A stretch of 64,000 nucleotides of DNA from Strigamia acuminata (GCA_949358305.1 OX442324.1:8157601-8221600), one strand, 5' to 3'; numbered from the stretch's first letter, positions 21,805 through 33,360 are shown. Program-made: numbers and translations. The notes: generated from the letters alone by a model not told the origin.

Positions 21805-22362
21805 TGTTACGTGGTTTCCGGGCCTAATTAGGTTTCCACGCAACGTTATTTTATTTGAAAGGAAAGAATGAGATTTGTTTTATGCTTAAATTCAATTCAG
21901 TTTTTATTCGACCGGACAAACGAAGTTTGTTCGATCCCTTTTAAACTCAGATACATTTATTCTCAGAAATAGGTCAGAATGTTATTTGGATAAACTATCA
22001 TTTTACAATTGTTAAATTGTACAACCTTTATTAACTGGGTTATAAAACAACTGTGTGATATCTTAAATGCGATGTAATTAAATTGGTTTTATAGTCATCA
22101 GCCGCGCTCTTTATTGAGGCGACATCAGACTCTCTAGATCTGAAAAGCAAAAATGATTAGAGACCTGTCTTAGTGCGGGCTCCTTATTTATAGCAAATCT
22201 GCCATAAACCCCATAATTCAATTGATCGGTCCATCACATGGCGATGACGGATTCCAGCCGTCAGCGCCATCTGTGGCCGAAATTTAGCAACATTTAACTA
22301 ATAATAATTCGAATTACGTGCTACGAATCGCGCATTAATTGGCACGGTTCGTACACGTGACA
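21805..22362 (-). repeat. 5' LTR of gypsy A1
   Basis: 558 bp. It matches 12507-13080 apart from a 16-bp deletion near the left part and at least one substitution. It is followed by ATAC, the right copy of the target duplication. Confidence 0.95.
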
Positions 22363-22366
22363 ATAC

Positions 22367-23253
22367 GAACATAAACCCAAAAAACCTCTTAACTGCTTTA
22401 AATTCGTCGGTTTTGGAAACTTGGCGACCGACTCTAAATTACGTGGTTTGGGTGACACTCCATCAGAATCAACAATATGGCCTAAATATTTGATGGTATT
22501 AGTACCAAATGTACACTTACTCAATTTGACCTTCAAGTTTGCCAAATGCAGTTTATTGAAGACAGCATCGAGATCCTGAAGATGTTGGTCAAGTGTTTTT
22601 GAAAAAATAATAAGGTCGTCAATATCAGCAATACAGACTCTATCCAGAAGATTACCAAGTACTTTATTCATCAATTTTTGAAACGCGGCTGGGCTATTAC
22701 ATAGTCCCTGGCCCAGGACATTCAACTCAAAATGTCCGCTTGAAGTGGTAAACGCTGTTTTTTCACGATCTTGTTCATCTATTTCGACTTGGAAGTATCC
22801 TTGAATAAGATCCATCATCGAAAAATACTGGGTCCCTGCCAGTTGGTCTAACGTATCGTCAATTCTGGGCAGTGGGTATATCATTTTCTTTGTGATCGCG
22901 TTCAACCTCCTCCAATCGACACAAAACCTCCATTTACTGTCTCTTTTCTTGATGAGTAGTACTGGCGCACTCCATGGGCTTTCCGATTCCCTAATGACTT
23001 CCATTTCTAGCAACTTTCTGGTCTCTTCTGCCTCTACTTCTTTTTCTGCGATTGAACGTCTATAAGGCTGCAAATGTATTGGATCATGGTCCCCCGTATT
23101 AATTCTGTGTTTAAATGTTGTTACTCTACCTAAGTCTTTGTCTGTGGCTGCAAATCTGTCTTGATTCTTTTGAAGTAACTGCTTCATCTGATCTTGTTGG
23201 CCTTTTGTCATCTTATCTTTAACAATTGAGGAGTCAAAGTCAAAGCAATGCAC
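22367..23253 (-). pseudogene. Gypsy C reverse transcriptase, 5' part
   Basis: Open frame homologous to A pol RT: ESPWSAPVLLIKK, RFCVDWRRLNAITKK, PRIDDTLDQLAG, FSMMDLIQGYFQVE, AAFQKLMNKVLG. The catalytic box reads Asp-Ile-Asp-Asp (CIADIDDLIIFS) where A1/A2 have Tyr-Leu-Asp-Asp, so the usual tyrosine is lost. The frame ends where A1 was inserted. It is separated from the protease part by a short frame disruption near 23255-23265. Confidence 0.9.
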
Positions 23254-23264
23254 TTGCTTTTCAT

Positions 23265-23978
23265 CTAACAGCTCAACCGCTTTGGTTGAGGAGTCAAGGC
23301 TTGCTTTTCATCCAACAACCAAATCTCAATAATGTAATACGCCTTACCAATTGCAGACTTCTCCTTCAAGAAAACTGATTTGTTTGTTGGATTAGCCACA
23401 CGCAGAACTCCTTTACCATACTCAAAGTTTGTTAATGTTTTACAACACAAAATTCCAAACCTATCTATTACGTTTCCTAAAGGTTCCATAAACATCTCTG
23501 TAGTTAACGGTGTATTTAAATAAACTGGTATAACACATTCATGCATTGGTGGAATTGAAATGTTCCTCATCACTCTGGCGACATAACTCTGGTCCGCAAA
23601 AGATTTATTCATCGGAAAAACTGCTTCTTCTACTCCACTATCGTTGTTCCGGCCCACAAAGATTTTTTGTAAATCATAATCGACGACAGTTTTTGTTGAT
23701 TTCATGAATGGGTCCCCCAATAAAAGCTGATGGTTAAATCCTGATACTACTAACACTTCCACTCTATAGTTCAGTTTACCAATGGCAATGTTAATTTTTG
23801 TTTTACCTACTGGAACTATCAATTCCTTTCCTATTCCACGTAGCCTAATGTTGGGGCTTGGTGAATAATCCAACTGAAGGGCTGCTGCCACTTCTTCGCT
23901 TAGAAGGTTTCGTTTAGCTCCAGTGTTCATTACTGCTTTTATTTCTATTTCTTTTACAATTACTGGGATTTCCAACAA
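23265..23978 (-). pseudogene. Gypsy C protease region (catalytic Asp mutated)
   Basis: 237 codons homologous to the N-terminal part of A pol. The protease active site reads Asn-Thr-Gly (AVMNTGAKRN) instead of Asp-Ser/Thr-Gly, so the catalytic aspartate is substituted. Flap and downstream motifs (HQLLLGDPFMKS, MHECVIPVY, GVLRVANPTNK) are kept. This supports C being a dead copy. Confidence 0.88.
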
Positions 23979-24072
23979 TGATTCTGATACCTGAACGTCA
24001 ATTATAACTATCTTACTGTTTTTCTTTTGTCTTTTCCTTTTCTTTGGGTGGCAACTATTTCTTTGTGGCTGT

Positions 24073-24361
24073 TCAACTAGTTTCCCTTATTTTGGACCTT
24101 TGCTTGTCCCTGAGGATTAGGGTTTCCATCTGGATTTTCACCTCTTCTCCTCTTTTTATTCCACTTCTAGCAATTGCTTCCACCTCTATCCTGTTGTTGT
24201 TGTTTGGGTGGGTTGTAAAACTCACAACTGAAATGATGATAACATCCGCATAAACGGTTATTAGAATTATCACTATTGTTAGTATTATAATTATTATAAC
24301 TAGGGTTAAAGCTTTGTCTACCGCCTCTATTTCTGTTACCAAACTGTCCTCTACTCATCAT
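24073..24361 (-). pseudogene. Gypsy C gag tail
   Basis: Asn/Arg/Gly/Ser-rich sequence (MSRGQFGNRNRGG...) followed by a Gln/Pro stretch (PPKQQQQD). It corresponds to the nucleocapsid-like tail of A2 gag. A short Cys/His-containing part (CGCYHHFSC) is the only zinc-knuckle-like feature. It is cut at 24361 by element D and continues at 28799 towards the gag core. Confidence 0.75.
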
Positions 24362-24485
24362 TGTAACATGTTGTTGTACGGTGCTGCCACAAGTGGTGGC
24401 GTGGGTAACTAATAAAACGATAGAGCTATGTTTAGCCCGACTCTCAACATAACGACACGGACATTATTTATCTCGTTATGTTACA
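24362..24485 (+). repeat. 5' LTR of gypsy D
   Basis: 124 bp, from TGTAACATG to TATGTTACA, with inverted ends. Differences from the 3' LTR: one near 24391 (G/A) and one near 24459. Confidence 0.95.
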
Positions 24486-24500
24486 TGGTGTCAGAAGTGA
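24486..24500 (+). promoter_or_regulatory. Primer binding site of gypsy D (Leu tRNA)
   Basis: TGGTGTCAGAAGTG directly follows the LTR. It is complementary to the 3' end of a common animal Leu tRNA (…CACTTCTGACACCA), as I recall that tRNA. Confidence 0.75.
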
Positions 24501-24558
24501 TTTGGGTCGAATGGTGAGTGGAAAACTGTAGAACATCACCAAGAAAAGCATAAAAAAT

Positions 24559-25116
24559 ATGGCGGATGATCAAGTTCGGCCGCTGGCGAGGTTAAGGCAA
24601 CCAAAACCACTAGTGATCACCAGCGATGGCATGGCGACCGCATGGAATGACTGGATTTATGCATTCGAGTGGTATGCAAAAGTTGCAAATCTCGCTGGTC
24701 AGTCAGCTGAAATGCGTTTGGCTGCCTTAATAACGTGCATTGGAACTGAGGCAAGAAGAATTTATCAAACTTTTGGGTTAACTGCTGCGGAAGAAAAGAA
24801 TTTTGAAACCGTGAAAAATAAGTTCAAGGCACATTTTGCACCAACTGAGAGTGAAACTTTTTGCAGATACGAATTCAACAAAGTTGCTCAGAAGGATGGA
24901 CAGGCATTTGATGAGTTTTTAACTGATGCCAGGACCAAAGTGACTAAATGTGCGTATGCAGGCCTCGAGGATGGAATATTACGTGATAAAATAGTATTTG
25001 GAATCCACAGTGAGGTAATTCGGCAAAGATTGTTAGAAGAAGCAAATTTAACCCTTGAGAAGGCCATCCAGATAGTCAGGGCGGCAGAAAGCGCTGAAAA
25101 CAGATTAAAACGATGA
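24559..25116 (+). CDS. Gypsy D gag (185 codons, truncated by frameshift)
   Basis: Starts at ATG 24559 (MADDQVRPL). It is a capsid-like gag with WNDWIYAFEWYA, RLAALITCIGTEARRIY and FKAHFAPTESETFCRYEF. This is the mag-type capsid pattern in which short FxxR-like motifs precede a zinc-knuckle tail. The frame terminates at 25116, while the zinc-knuckle part lies in other frames between 25200 and 25310. The ancestral gag therefore continued and is now broken. Confidence 0.85.
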   Translation: MADDQVRPLARLRQPKPLVITSDGMATAWNDWIYAFEWYAKVANLAGQSAEMRLAALITCIGTEARRIYQTFGLTAAEEKNFETVKNKFKAHFAPTESETFCRYEFNKVAQKDGQAFDEFLTDARTKVTKCAYAGLEDGILRDKIVFGIHSEVIRQRLLEEANLTLEKAIQIVRAAESAENRLKR

Positions 25117-28100
25117 AAGGGTCGGATGAAGCAAAAATAGACTTTATTAAACCAAATAAACGACCTCCGCAGTTCCAAAAATCGTCCACAGGTGGCGCCA
25201 AAACCTGCAATCGATGCAACAGAGGGCACGAAAATGCCCAGCGTTTAACCAGAAATGTAATAAATGTCACAAGAAGGGGCATTTTGCGGTAGCATGTCGC
25301 ATGAAGCAGGCAGAAAAGGCAAAACCACTGAAAAAGGAAGCCACGAAACAGGGAGTGGACGCAATAGCAGCTGAGACAGAGGATGAGGATGAAGATGACG
25401 AATTGTACGGGACCATGGTAGTGCGCAGGATTATTACTGACAGCATTGATGACAATGAGGACTGGTATGAGCGAGTTAAGCTAAATAACAAATTGCAACT
25501 GGACATAAAATTGGATTCCGGGGCAAGATGCAACGTCATATCAGCAGCTGTAGTACGGAAGCTTGGATTGCAAATAGATACATCGAGCACAAAGCAGTTG
25601 AAGTCATTCACAGGACATTGCATGGCCGTACTGGGTGAAGTTGTCATTAATTCTAAAGTCAAGGAAATGCGGGCACGAGTGGCATTTCAAGTAGTCGATG
25701 AAAAAGTGCCAGCAAGTTTCGGTAAAAACACGTGCAGCAAATTGAATTTAATTACACGTGTGGACATGATAAATCTGGAGTTAACGGATGCAGAAGTTAA
25801 AAAGCAAGTGTTTGAAGGACTAGGATGTGCAAAGGACTTTGTTTATGACGTTGATATAGATGAGACAGCGCAGTTCACAATACATCCACTGCGCAAAATT
25901 CAGCATACGTTAAAAGATCGAGTCAAAGCAGAGTTGGACCGCATGGTAAAAATGGAAGTTATTGAGCCAGTGACGGAACCAACACCAGCGGTGAGTCCAT
26001 TAGTCATTGTACAACGCGGAAAGAAAATTCGGCTGTGCATCGACCTGACGGATGTCAACAAGCACGTGAAAAGACGGCATTATCCGCTAAAGACATTTGA
26101 AAACATTAAGGCTCGAGTTAAGAATGCGAAATATTTTGCGAAACTGGATTTAAAGCATGGGTACTGGCAGTCAAAAGTCACAAAGCGGACGGCTAACTAT
26201 TTGACTGTGAACACTCCGTGGGGCCGATACAGATGTCTACGGTTACCATTTGGATTAATTTCCGCGCCTGAAGTATTCCAGCAGATGATGGAAGAAATAT
26301 GAAAGGGATTACAAACACAGATGTGTCAATCGATGATGTACTTTTGTTCGCGGATAATTTGGTCGAATTAAGAAGTTTGGTCAAGAAAGTACTGCGACGG
26401 ATTTATGAAGAAGGGTTGCGACTAAACAAAGAAAAATGCGTGTTGGAAGCAACGGAAATAAAATTTTTGGGCCATATCTTGACGCAAGACGGCATTAAAC
26501 CGGATCCCGAGAAGGTCGAGGCGATCGACAGACTTAAATCTCTATCATGCAAGGACGAGTTGAGAAGATTTTTAGGAATGACGGTGTATTTGGCGCAATT
26601 TTTGCCAAACTATTCGGTGTTGACGGAACCATTGCCCAAGTTGTTGCCTTAAGCGGTTGCTTGGTAGTGGTCGCACGAACAAGAGTCGGTAGTAATGCAA
26701 ATAAAAGCGGCATTGAAGACCAGGCCGGTATTAGCATATTATGATGTTAACAAGGACGTCGTTCTTTCCGTTGATGGCAGTTCTCATGCAGTGGGGGCGG
26801 CATTATTTCAAGATGGGAAACCTGTATGCTATGCGACGCAGGCGTTGACGTCGTGTCAGCAGCGACACCCACAAATTGAGAAGGAAGCTTATGCTATTCG
26901 GTTTGGGTGTTTCAAATTCCACGATTACATCTATGGAAAGAAGTTGATTGTCGAGACGGATCATAAGCCGCTGGAAGCCATTGCTAAGAAGACCATAGAC
27001 CGAGCTCCGGCACGATTGCAGAGAATTTTCTTTGATTTGTTACCGTACGGGCCAGAAATAATTTACAAAAAGGGGACGGACATTCCGGTAGCGGATGCAC
27101 TCAGTCGTGATTGTGTGCCAGTCAAGCCTGATGAAGATCCAGAAGAATTGCAGGTGCACATTGTGTTGCCAATGACCGGAGAGGCAATGGGAAAATTGCA
27201 ACAAGTGATTAAGGAGGATTTTGAGAGTCAGCAACTGATCGAAATTGTGTTGAAGGGCTGGCCGGCAAGCAAGGACGAGGCGCCAGTGGCAGTCAAGCCA
27301 TTTTGGAATTTCCGTGATGAGATCGCAGTATATAATGGAATATTGTTCAAGAATAGCAGACCAATCATTCCAAGAGAGCTGCGACCACACTATTTGAAGT
27401 ATATTCATTTGGGGCATTTGCGTATACAGTCGTCAATTCGTCGAGCCCGAGAAGCAGTGTTTTGGTTAGGTATAAGCACGGAGATTGAAGAGTTTGTGCA
27501 AAAATGCAGTGTATGCCAAAGCACACAACGCGATAATGATCAAGAACCAATCATGAGCAAGCCAGTCCCTGAGTTACCATGGAAAAGAGTGGCAACGGAT
27601 CTTTTTGAAATAAAAGGACAAGACTATTTAGTAGTCACGGACAGTTATTCAGGATTTTCGGAGGTGACGGAACTGAGTACGACAGTGTCTAGCGAAATAA
27701 TAGACAAGATGAAACGCTGGTTCGGGGTTCATGGGATTCCGGAAGTGGTTGAAAGCGACAATGGTCCTCAATACTCATCGCGTGAGTTTGCGCAGTTCAC
27801 CAAAGAGTGGGGATTTCTACATCAAACGTCGTCGCCGCGATTCCCAAGGGCCAACGGATTAGCAGAAAGAGCGGTTCAAAGCGCGAAGAACATAATTCGG
27901 AAATGCAGTAAAGACGGAACAGACTTGCAATTGGCATTTCTAAATTGGAGGAACTCTCCAAGAAGCGCAAGTTTGGGTTCCCCGGCACAGCGGTTGTTCA
28001 GCAGAAGAACACGATCCCATTTGACCGGCGGCCGACAATTATTGCAACCAAAAGTGGAGAAAGAAGTACCGGAGGCGTTGCAGAGCGAAAGGCAGCGACA

Positions 28101-28515
28101 GAAACAGTACGCAGATTGCACGGCAAGGCCAGCTGTTTCTATTGAGTCAGGCATAGAAGTCAGAGTGCAAACTGGTCAGCGGCAATGGGAAGGAGGAAAG
28201 ATAAAAGACGCAGCTGGGAAACCGAGATCGTTCAGGGTGGAGTTTCCGGATGGACGAGTGATGAGGCGGAACACGTCGCACCTCAAGCAGACAAAGGCGA
28301 AGTTATCAGTCGTATCGCAGAGCAGTCGTCCACGGTCCAGGCCTAACCTGAAGGCCCATCAATCAGAGGCGGTTCCAGTTCCACCAAGCGTTCCTGTGGC
28401 GGCAGAGCCATCTTTGCAGCCGGCGAAACAATCATCACAGATCGTGAGCGAACCAGGAGTGACGGTGACCCGCAGCGGACGGATCAGCCGAGCGCCGGAC
28501 AAATTGAACTTATAA
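25117..28515 (+). pseudogene. Gypsy D zinc knuckles and pol, several stops
   Basis: Segments in order: two CCHC knuckles (the first, CNRCNRGH, shifted relative to CNKCHKKGHFAVAC); protease with Asp-Ser-Gly-Ala (KLDSGARCN, 25214-26302 frame); RT up to FGLISAPEVFQQMM; a TGA near 26300; RT with Ser-Ile-Asp-Asp (26299-26652). A TAA and a TAG follow near 26650-26670. Next is a long clean frame 26695-28515 with RNase H (TDHKPLEAI), integrase H2C2 (HLGHLRIQSSIRRA... CSVCQS), D,D,E (ATDLFEIKG, VESDNGPQY, GLAERAVQ) and a basic C-terminus. The catalytic RT box has Ser in place of Tyr. At least one frameshift and three stops make pol non-functional. Confidence 0.9.
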
Positions 28516-28654
28516 TTTTTATACTAATTCTCGTATTTAAAGTTGTGTGTTTGTTTGTTTTAGTAAGTTAAATAACTCATTGCTAGTCATATCTAATCTG
28601 ATTTTGTTTTGTAATCTCTCATATTTATTGTTTAGTATTTACTCATTTGCTTTA

Positions 28655-28669
28655 TAAAAAAAAGGGAGA
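28655..28669 (+). promoter_or_regulatory. Polypurine tract of gypsy D
   Basis: A run of A followed by GGGAGA immediately upstream of the 3' LTR at 28670. Confidence 0.8.
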
Positions 28670-28793
28670 TGTAACATGTTGTTGTACGGTGCTACCACAA
28701 GTGGTGGCGTGGGTAACTAATAAAACGATAGAGCTATGTTTAGCCCGACTCTCAACATAACGACACAGACATTATTTATCTCGTTATGTTACA
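28670..28793 (+). repeat. 3' LTR of gypsy D
   Basis: 124 bp, near-identical to 24362-24485, followed by the right copy of the ATCAT duplication at 28794-28798. Confidence 0.95.
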
Positions 28794-28798
28794 ATCAT

Positions 28799-29533
28799 TG
28801 GTTTGTACCACCTATCTTGTATTAAGATGGGCTCATCCTCTATCAGATCCACTGTGTCAAAATCTAATAGCTGCTGTTTCAACTTAATGTTCTCAGCTAA
28901 AAGATCTGCGTAGGCTACTGATGTTTCACCAGTTCCAGTCAGTTTACCTGACTTTACCGGATTCACATTTTCATCTAAGACTTTTTTGAACATTGAGAGC
29001 AATAAATCTGCTGGTTCCTTTACCTGATGAGTTTCATACAAACTTGTACGTTGTTCTATTTCTTCCAATGATGGTGGGAAAACTGTAATTATCATCTTCT
29101 TCATTTCGGGTTTCATTCCTTGGTAGATGTAATTCAGTTTTTGATGTTCAGTCAATTCTGGCAACACAAATGCGCATTGGGCTAAGACTTTCTTCATGTA
29201 AGCTTCGGCTGTTCCTTCTGTATGCCGCATGAAGTGGAGAGTGTTCAACACATTTTCTTGGCTTTTCCTGAATTTCTTCTAAATTTGTGGTTTCCAATCC
29301 ATCCACTTCCAGTTCGGATTCTTTTTTAATAGTCCCACTTGCCAAGCCAGTCCATCAGTTTTAAATGCTAATGGCAATTATTTCACTCTATCCTCGTCTG
29401 TCCCTACAGTAGCTTCATATGCCACCAGCCACTGGTCAATATTACCTTTTACCGTGTCGTAGCTAATGACATCGCGCTTTTGCATCATTAAACTCTTGAA
29501 AAGGTCGGTTAGAACTGCTGTTGGGTCCGCCAT
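28799..29533 (-). pseudogene. Gypsy C gag core, frameshifted
   Basis: Likely AUG at 29533 (MADPTAVL), aligned with the MAS starts of A1/A2. Core motifs RDVISYDTVKGNIDQWL and FVLPELTEHQKLNYIYQGMK are recognisable against A gag. The frame shifts near 29380 and again near 29250, with a stop at the end of the middle segment. An AUG-less open frame runs a further 100 codons upstream to 29833, as in A1 and A2. Gag then continues across element D into 24361-24073. Confidence 0.85.
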
Positions 29534-29833
29534 CTTGGATACAGTTACTTTTGGTGGGGTCCCCTTTAATTTTACTGGTGTTAATAATTCAAATACTGAT
29601 TGAAAAGACTTTGACTGCGCAAACTTCAATGGGGTTGCAAAAACAAGTTTATCATCCAAAGTGAAAGTATGTTGTTCAATCTCCTTTATTCCAGGCTCAG
29701 ATTGTGAAGTTGTCTTTCTCTTCCTTTCCGTTATTTTGGAAATATCCACTGGATCTTCTAACTGTTGATTCTTTAAGTCCAGTAGATTATCCGCTTGTGC
29801 CTGCGTGAGTTTAACTAACTCCTCCACTGTCAA

Positions 29834-30494
29834 GTTTTCAAATTATACTTTATTCACTTTTCCGCAAACACCTTAGAAATTCTTCACACAACTCGCAAAA
29901 CCTAAAACAAACTTATGCACAATCAATCACTACACTTAGTCACTAAATTCAACATAAATTCAACAAAATCAAAACAACAAATTATTTCCTGAAAAATAAT
30001 CAAAATTAATCATCAAAATTAACATAAACCTCAACATAGACCAAAAAGAAAACATTTCCTGCAATTGGATCATTATTAATAAATGTTTTATTAGAAAACA
30101 GACATTCAACATTCACAATTCTTATTAACAAAATTATCCTCATTTTTAATATATAAATTTCAACTTGGGTAAATACCTTTAATAAATTCAAAATTGTTAA
30201 ACTTTTTAGTGCACTATAATTAAATATTCAACTTCAATTGACCTAGAAAAGAAAATTTTCACAATGAGTCACCTTCCAAATCTTATCACTCATGCAAATG
30301 AGTTTGCAACTTTCTACTATTTTATATGATTTTTATTCAACTTTTACTGAATTTTAATACAATTTTGTACGGATTTTAACTGGATCTTTCAATTTTTAGC
30401 AAATAACTGGCCAATTTCACTTTACTTTTACTACTTTTCATTACTTTTAGCCAATTAATGGGTCTCAAATAGAAAATACCGCACCTCCACCACT
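29834..30494 (-). other. 5' leader and primer site of gypsy C
   Basis: About 660 bp of AT-rich non-coding DNA between gag and the LTR. On the minus strand, TGGTGGAGGTGCGG follows the LTR after two bases and is the primer site, matching the A family site. Nothing else is supported here. Confidence 0.7.
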
Positions 30495-30974
30495 TGTTAC
30501 GTGGCTAACAGACCACTAATTAACCACGCAAATAACTCTGTATTTAACTTGGGTTTCTAATTACTTTTAACTAACTTCTAAACTAAACTAAGCTGCAGAT
30601 AAGAGAGGAATAAAGAGGACTCATTGTTTATTATATAAATATAAAATATATCTTTATTCAATCACAACTTAAAGAACTTAAGACTAAATCTTAAAACTAA
30701 CTTAAATCTAGTAAGCATGAATAACAATCGGGCGGGTGAAGAACCTTGAGATGCCGCAGCAATAACTGCTCGACTGTTAGATTCGGTGGAATAAAGTTCA
30801 CAACTCACGTTTGATGAATAAACAAGTATAATGTTCCAAACTAATATCAAATTACACAGGTTGAGTACACACGCATTACAGCTTCATAGTATCAGTATAA
30901 CAATTCCCATGATTCATAGCAACAACAAAAGATAATCTCAAACAAGGTATAATTAAATAACAAACTCTCTAACA
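30495..30974 (-). repeat. 5' LTR of gypsy C
   Basis: 480 bp. On the plus strand it begins TGTTACGTGGC, like the A LTRs, and ends CTCTCTAACA, giving TGTTA/TAACA ends. Beyond 30974 lies copia E coding sequence in an open frame, which places the boundary. The partner LTR is outside the window, so the duplication cannot be checked. Confidence 0.7.
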
Positions 30975-31152
30975 AATGGTTATATCTCGATAAATTACCC
31001 AAAGTAAAGCTTATATCAGGCCTGGTATGCGTCGCCAAATACAATAGTCTTCCTAATAGCTCTTGATATGCTTTTGCATCCACTTTTTCACTTTCTGCGC
31101 ATTCGTCGATATTCTGGTTTGGTTCACCTGGAGATTTTGCTGGATTACACCT
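30975..31152 (-). pseudogene. Copia E fragment (end of RT, start of RNase H region)
   Basis: About 59 codons on the minus strand including GRLLYLATHTRPDISF and LGNLSRY, the conserved copia segment after the RT fingers. It continues exactly from the E fragment that ends at 57442. Gypsy F lies between them, flanked by the CACCT duplication. On the left it is cut by the LTR of gypsy C, so RNase H is not in the window. Confidence 0.9.
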
Positions 31153-31356
31153 TGTTAGATTCTGATGATAAATTAGTTGTTTAGTGTAATATGATGGTTG
31201 TAACAATATGCCATGGCTGGTAATTGTTTGTAAACTAGCCATGGCAACATATATATTCTGGAATTCAGTCGTGAGCGACAGGCCAATAAATGAAGAAGTT
31301 GCATGTATTCTTCCCATCTAAATTGAGTGTCGTGTTTTATTCATAAGGATTTATCA
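31153..31356 (+). repeat. 5' LTR of gypsy F
   Basis: 204 bp from TGTTAGATTC to ATTTATCA. It differs from 57233-57436 at about two positions. The segment downstream, GTGGTATCCACGATAATAAG (31357-31376), sits where the primer site belongs; I cannot name the tRNA. Confidence 0.93.
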
Positions 31357-32180
31357 GTGGTATCCACGATAATAAGGCAAATTTAAACCATGGTTTGGTT
31401 TAGTGGACAACTGGATGCTGTTTGTGTGTGAGAAATCAACAAATTGTGAGTTTTTGCCTACCTTTTCTGCAATTGATGAAGTCCGCGTCGGCGAGTCGAC
31501 GTTCGGGCGGAGTTTTAAACGGATTTTTGTGGCGTGCGGCGTGTGAGCCGTCGGTGACGTTGTGTGGACGTCAGCTGGAGAGATTTCGACGACAAGACGG
31601 GCGTCAGGCCTACGCGATCGAACACGGGACGTCGAACGCGAAGTTTACTGGTTTGTGTGGGTTTGTGCTGTTGTTGGTCATGGCGCAATTGATGCTGGGC
31701 GGCATTCCGCCGTTTTCTGGATCCACGCTGCACGAATGGACGAGCTGGAAGCAAACTTACCAGCAATTCGTCCTGCTAAACAAGGTAGAAGCAGACAGAC
31801 AGGTCCCGCTGCTTTTGACGGTCATTGGCATCCCGATGTTTGACAAGATCAAACGATGGGCGCATCCGAAGGACGTCGTGACCATGGGTTTGGATGTCAT
31901 TTTAGAGGTGGTGGACGACCATTACAAGTCGGTCGACACCCCGTATATGGCCCGACAGCGATTTGGAGCACGGAGGCGACACGAGGGCGAGTCAATCAAA
32001 AAGTACATTTCAGAGCTTAGGGTTTTGTCGCAGCGTTGCGGATTCGCAACCAAGGAGGAAACGGACGGCGCGATCGTTCACCAGGTTGTGCGTGGGTCTC
32101 GCAACGAGGTTTCGATGCGGGAGATTCTCCTGAACATGCCCTTAACAGCAGCGGAGATGACCAAGAGAGCGGTGGCCCAC

Positions 32181-33360
32181 CACTGGAAAAAAAATCAGAT
32201 TTACTCACTTGTAAAAAATTGTAAATATATAGGTAGATGGATTTTACAAGTTTGTAAATTAGATTTACAAATAATTGAAAATAAGTCTTTTCCAAACATA
32301 TTTACAATCTGGAAAGAGACCATTTCCGGGACTTTTTTTACAATAACTTTACAAACATTTTCAATTGTGTAATTATGAAATTTTATAATATATTTCCAAT
32401 GTATTTCCAATGTATTTCCAATGTATTTTCAACATATTTCCAATATAAAAAATTTACTACCCTCTATTTTGAAAAATTTAAATACACTAACTCAATTTTT
32501 TTTTTTTTAGTTAAGCTGTTTGATTTTTTTTCAATTACCATTCAACAATTAGTTTTCATTAATTTCATCACTATTTAGATGTTTTATTGACAGTTTTGTT
32601 CAAATTTATTTAAATCTTAAAGTTTTCTTTTTTCTTACCATGACCTCTTCCAGAATTGAACCTGGGACCCTTTGTTCCAAAGACCACTGCTCTGTCCACT
32701 AGGCTAGTATGACTTGTAATAGTTTATACATAACTTCCTATATATATTAACTTCTTTGTTAAATAATCTATTTGAGATTGATTGTATTAAAAATACAATC
32801 AATCTCACATTGATTATTTGTGGAGGACTCGGATTGTTTCATCGACGGTACGTTTCATCGACGGTACGTTTCATCGACACGTATTTTTCCGTCCCTGCGC
32901 CCTGATTGGCCCGATTTCGTATTGTCCATGTCGGTTCGAAATTGGACCGTTTTATACATTATTTTCTCTTCTGAGTTCAAATTTGACACAATTTTATTGT
33001 TCCTGACAGTATTTTACTTTGTTCTTGTTACTTTTCAGATATTTAAATGTTACATTTAAATTTCAAGTATTTTCTTGCTTTTACATTATGTTTACAATCA
33101 TTGTGCAATGAAGTTTACAACACATTTCCATCTAAAAGAAAATTGATTGGAAACATAACATTTCAAACAAAAGATTTACAACTAATTGAAAATGAGTTTT
33201 CATCTCTAGGATTTACTACACATTTTCAGAAGTTTGGAAATATATAAATATTTACAACACATTTCCAACAAATTTCCACATCATAGTAAATTCAACTTTT
33301 CCATATAAATTTTCAACTTGGAAATGTTTGAAAATATGCTTTTTTTTCCAGTGCACGAGA
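32181..33360. mobile_element. Non-autonomous insertion P in gypsy F gag
   Basis: About 1.18 kb of very AT-rich DNA bounded by the 14-bp inverted ends CACTGGAAAAAAAA and its complement (32181-32194 and 33340-33353). TGGCCCAC stands immediately left (32173-32180) and again at 33361-33368. If that is an 8-bp target duplication, seven extra bases (CACGAGA) follow the right inverted end. Deleting 32181-33368 restores the gag frame. There is no transposase. The interior holds repeated TTTACAA and ATTTCCAA motifs and a tRNA-like segment. An 8-bp duplication would fit hAT-type elements. Confidence 0.7.
32640..32715 (-). repeat. tRNA-like (SINE head-like) segment inside P
   Basis: On the minus strand the sequence has an A-box-like TAGCCTAGTGGACAGAG and a B-box-like GGTTCAATTCT, spaced as in tRNA genes. 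Stems do not pair well enough for a functional tRNA. It resembles the head of a tRNA-derived SINE. Confidence 0.5.

Larger units (their letters stand above)
12507..22362 (-). mobile_element. Gypsy element A1, complete but defective
   Basis: Full-length minus-strand Ty3/gypsy element with LTRs at both ends, gag, pol and a 4-bp target duplication ATAC (12503-12506 and 22363-22366). The host is the RT of gypsy C. Gag has a nonsense codon (TGA near 19740), and the pol end is cut by the Tc1-like element K. LTRs differ mainly by a 16-bp deletion in the right LTR and at least one substitution. Compared with A2 it lacks the 1.5-kb Ulp1-protease segment downstream of pol. Confidence 0.95.
24362..28793 (+). 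mobile_element. Gypsy element D (mag-like, very short LTRs), defective
   Basis: A 4432-bp plus-strand Ty3/gypsy element with 124-bp LTRs, a Leu-tRNA primer site, gag, pol and a perfect 5-bp target duplication ATCAT (24357-24361 and 28794-28798). It is inserted in the gag of gypsy C in opposite orientation. Short LTRs and the Leu primer site fit the mag lineage. Pol contains several stops and frameshifts, although the two LTRs differ at only about two sites. Confidence 0.95.
9916..30974 (-). mobile_element. Gypsy element C, broken, with insertions G, A1, D and patch J
   Basis: Minus-strand Ty3/gypsy retrotransposon. Its 5' LTR is at 30495-30974 and its pol end is cut by copia G at 9916. Pieces in element order: LTR, leader, gag (29833-28799), gag tail (24361-24073), protease (23978-23265), RT (23253-22367), RT end (12506-12346), patch J, and integrase (10548-9916). 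A1 (ATAC) and D (ATCAT) are inserted with clean duplications. C is a sister family of A1/A2: same LTR start, homologous gag and pol. It lies within old copia E sequence. Confidence 0.85.

Noticed and set aside
32640-32715. Functional tRNA gene on the minus strand
   Set aside because: Stem pairing is poor and it lies within a transposable insertion.
32181-33353. Transib element, because the ends begin with CAC
   Set aside because: Transib ends have a CACWGTG-type heptamer and a 5-bp duplication; neither is present.
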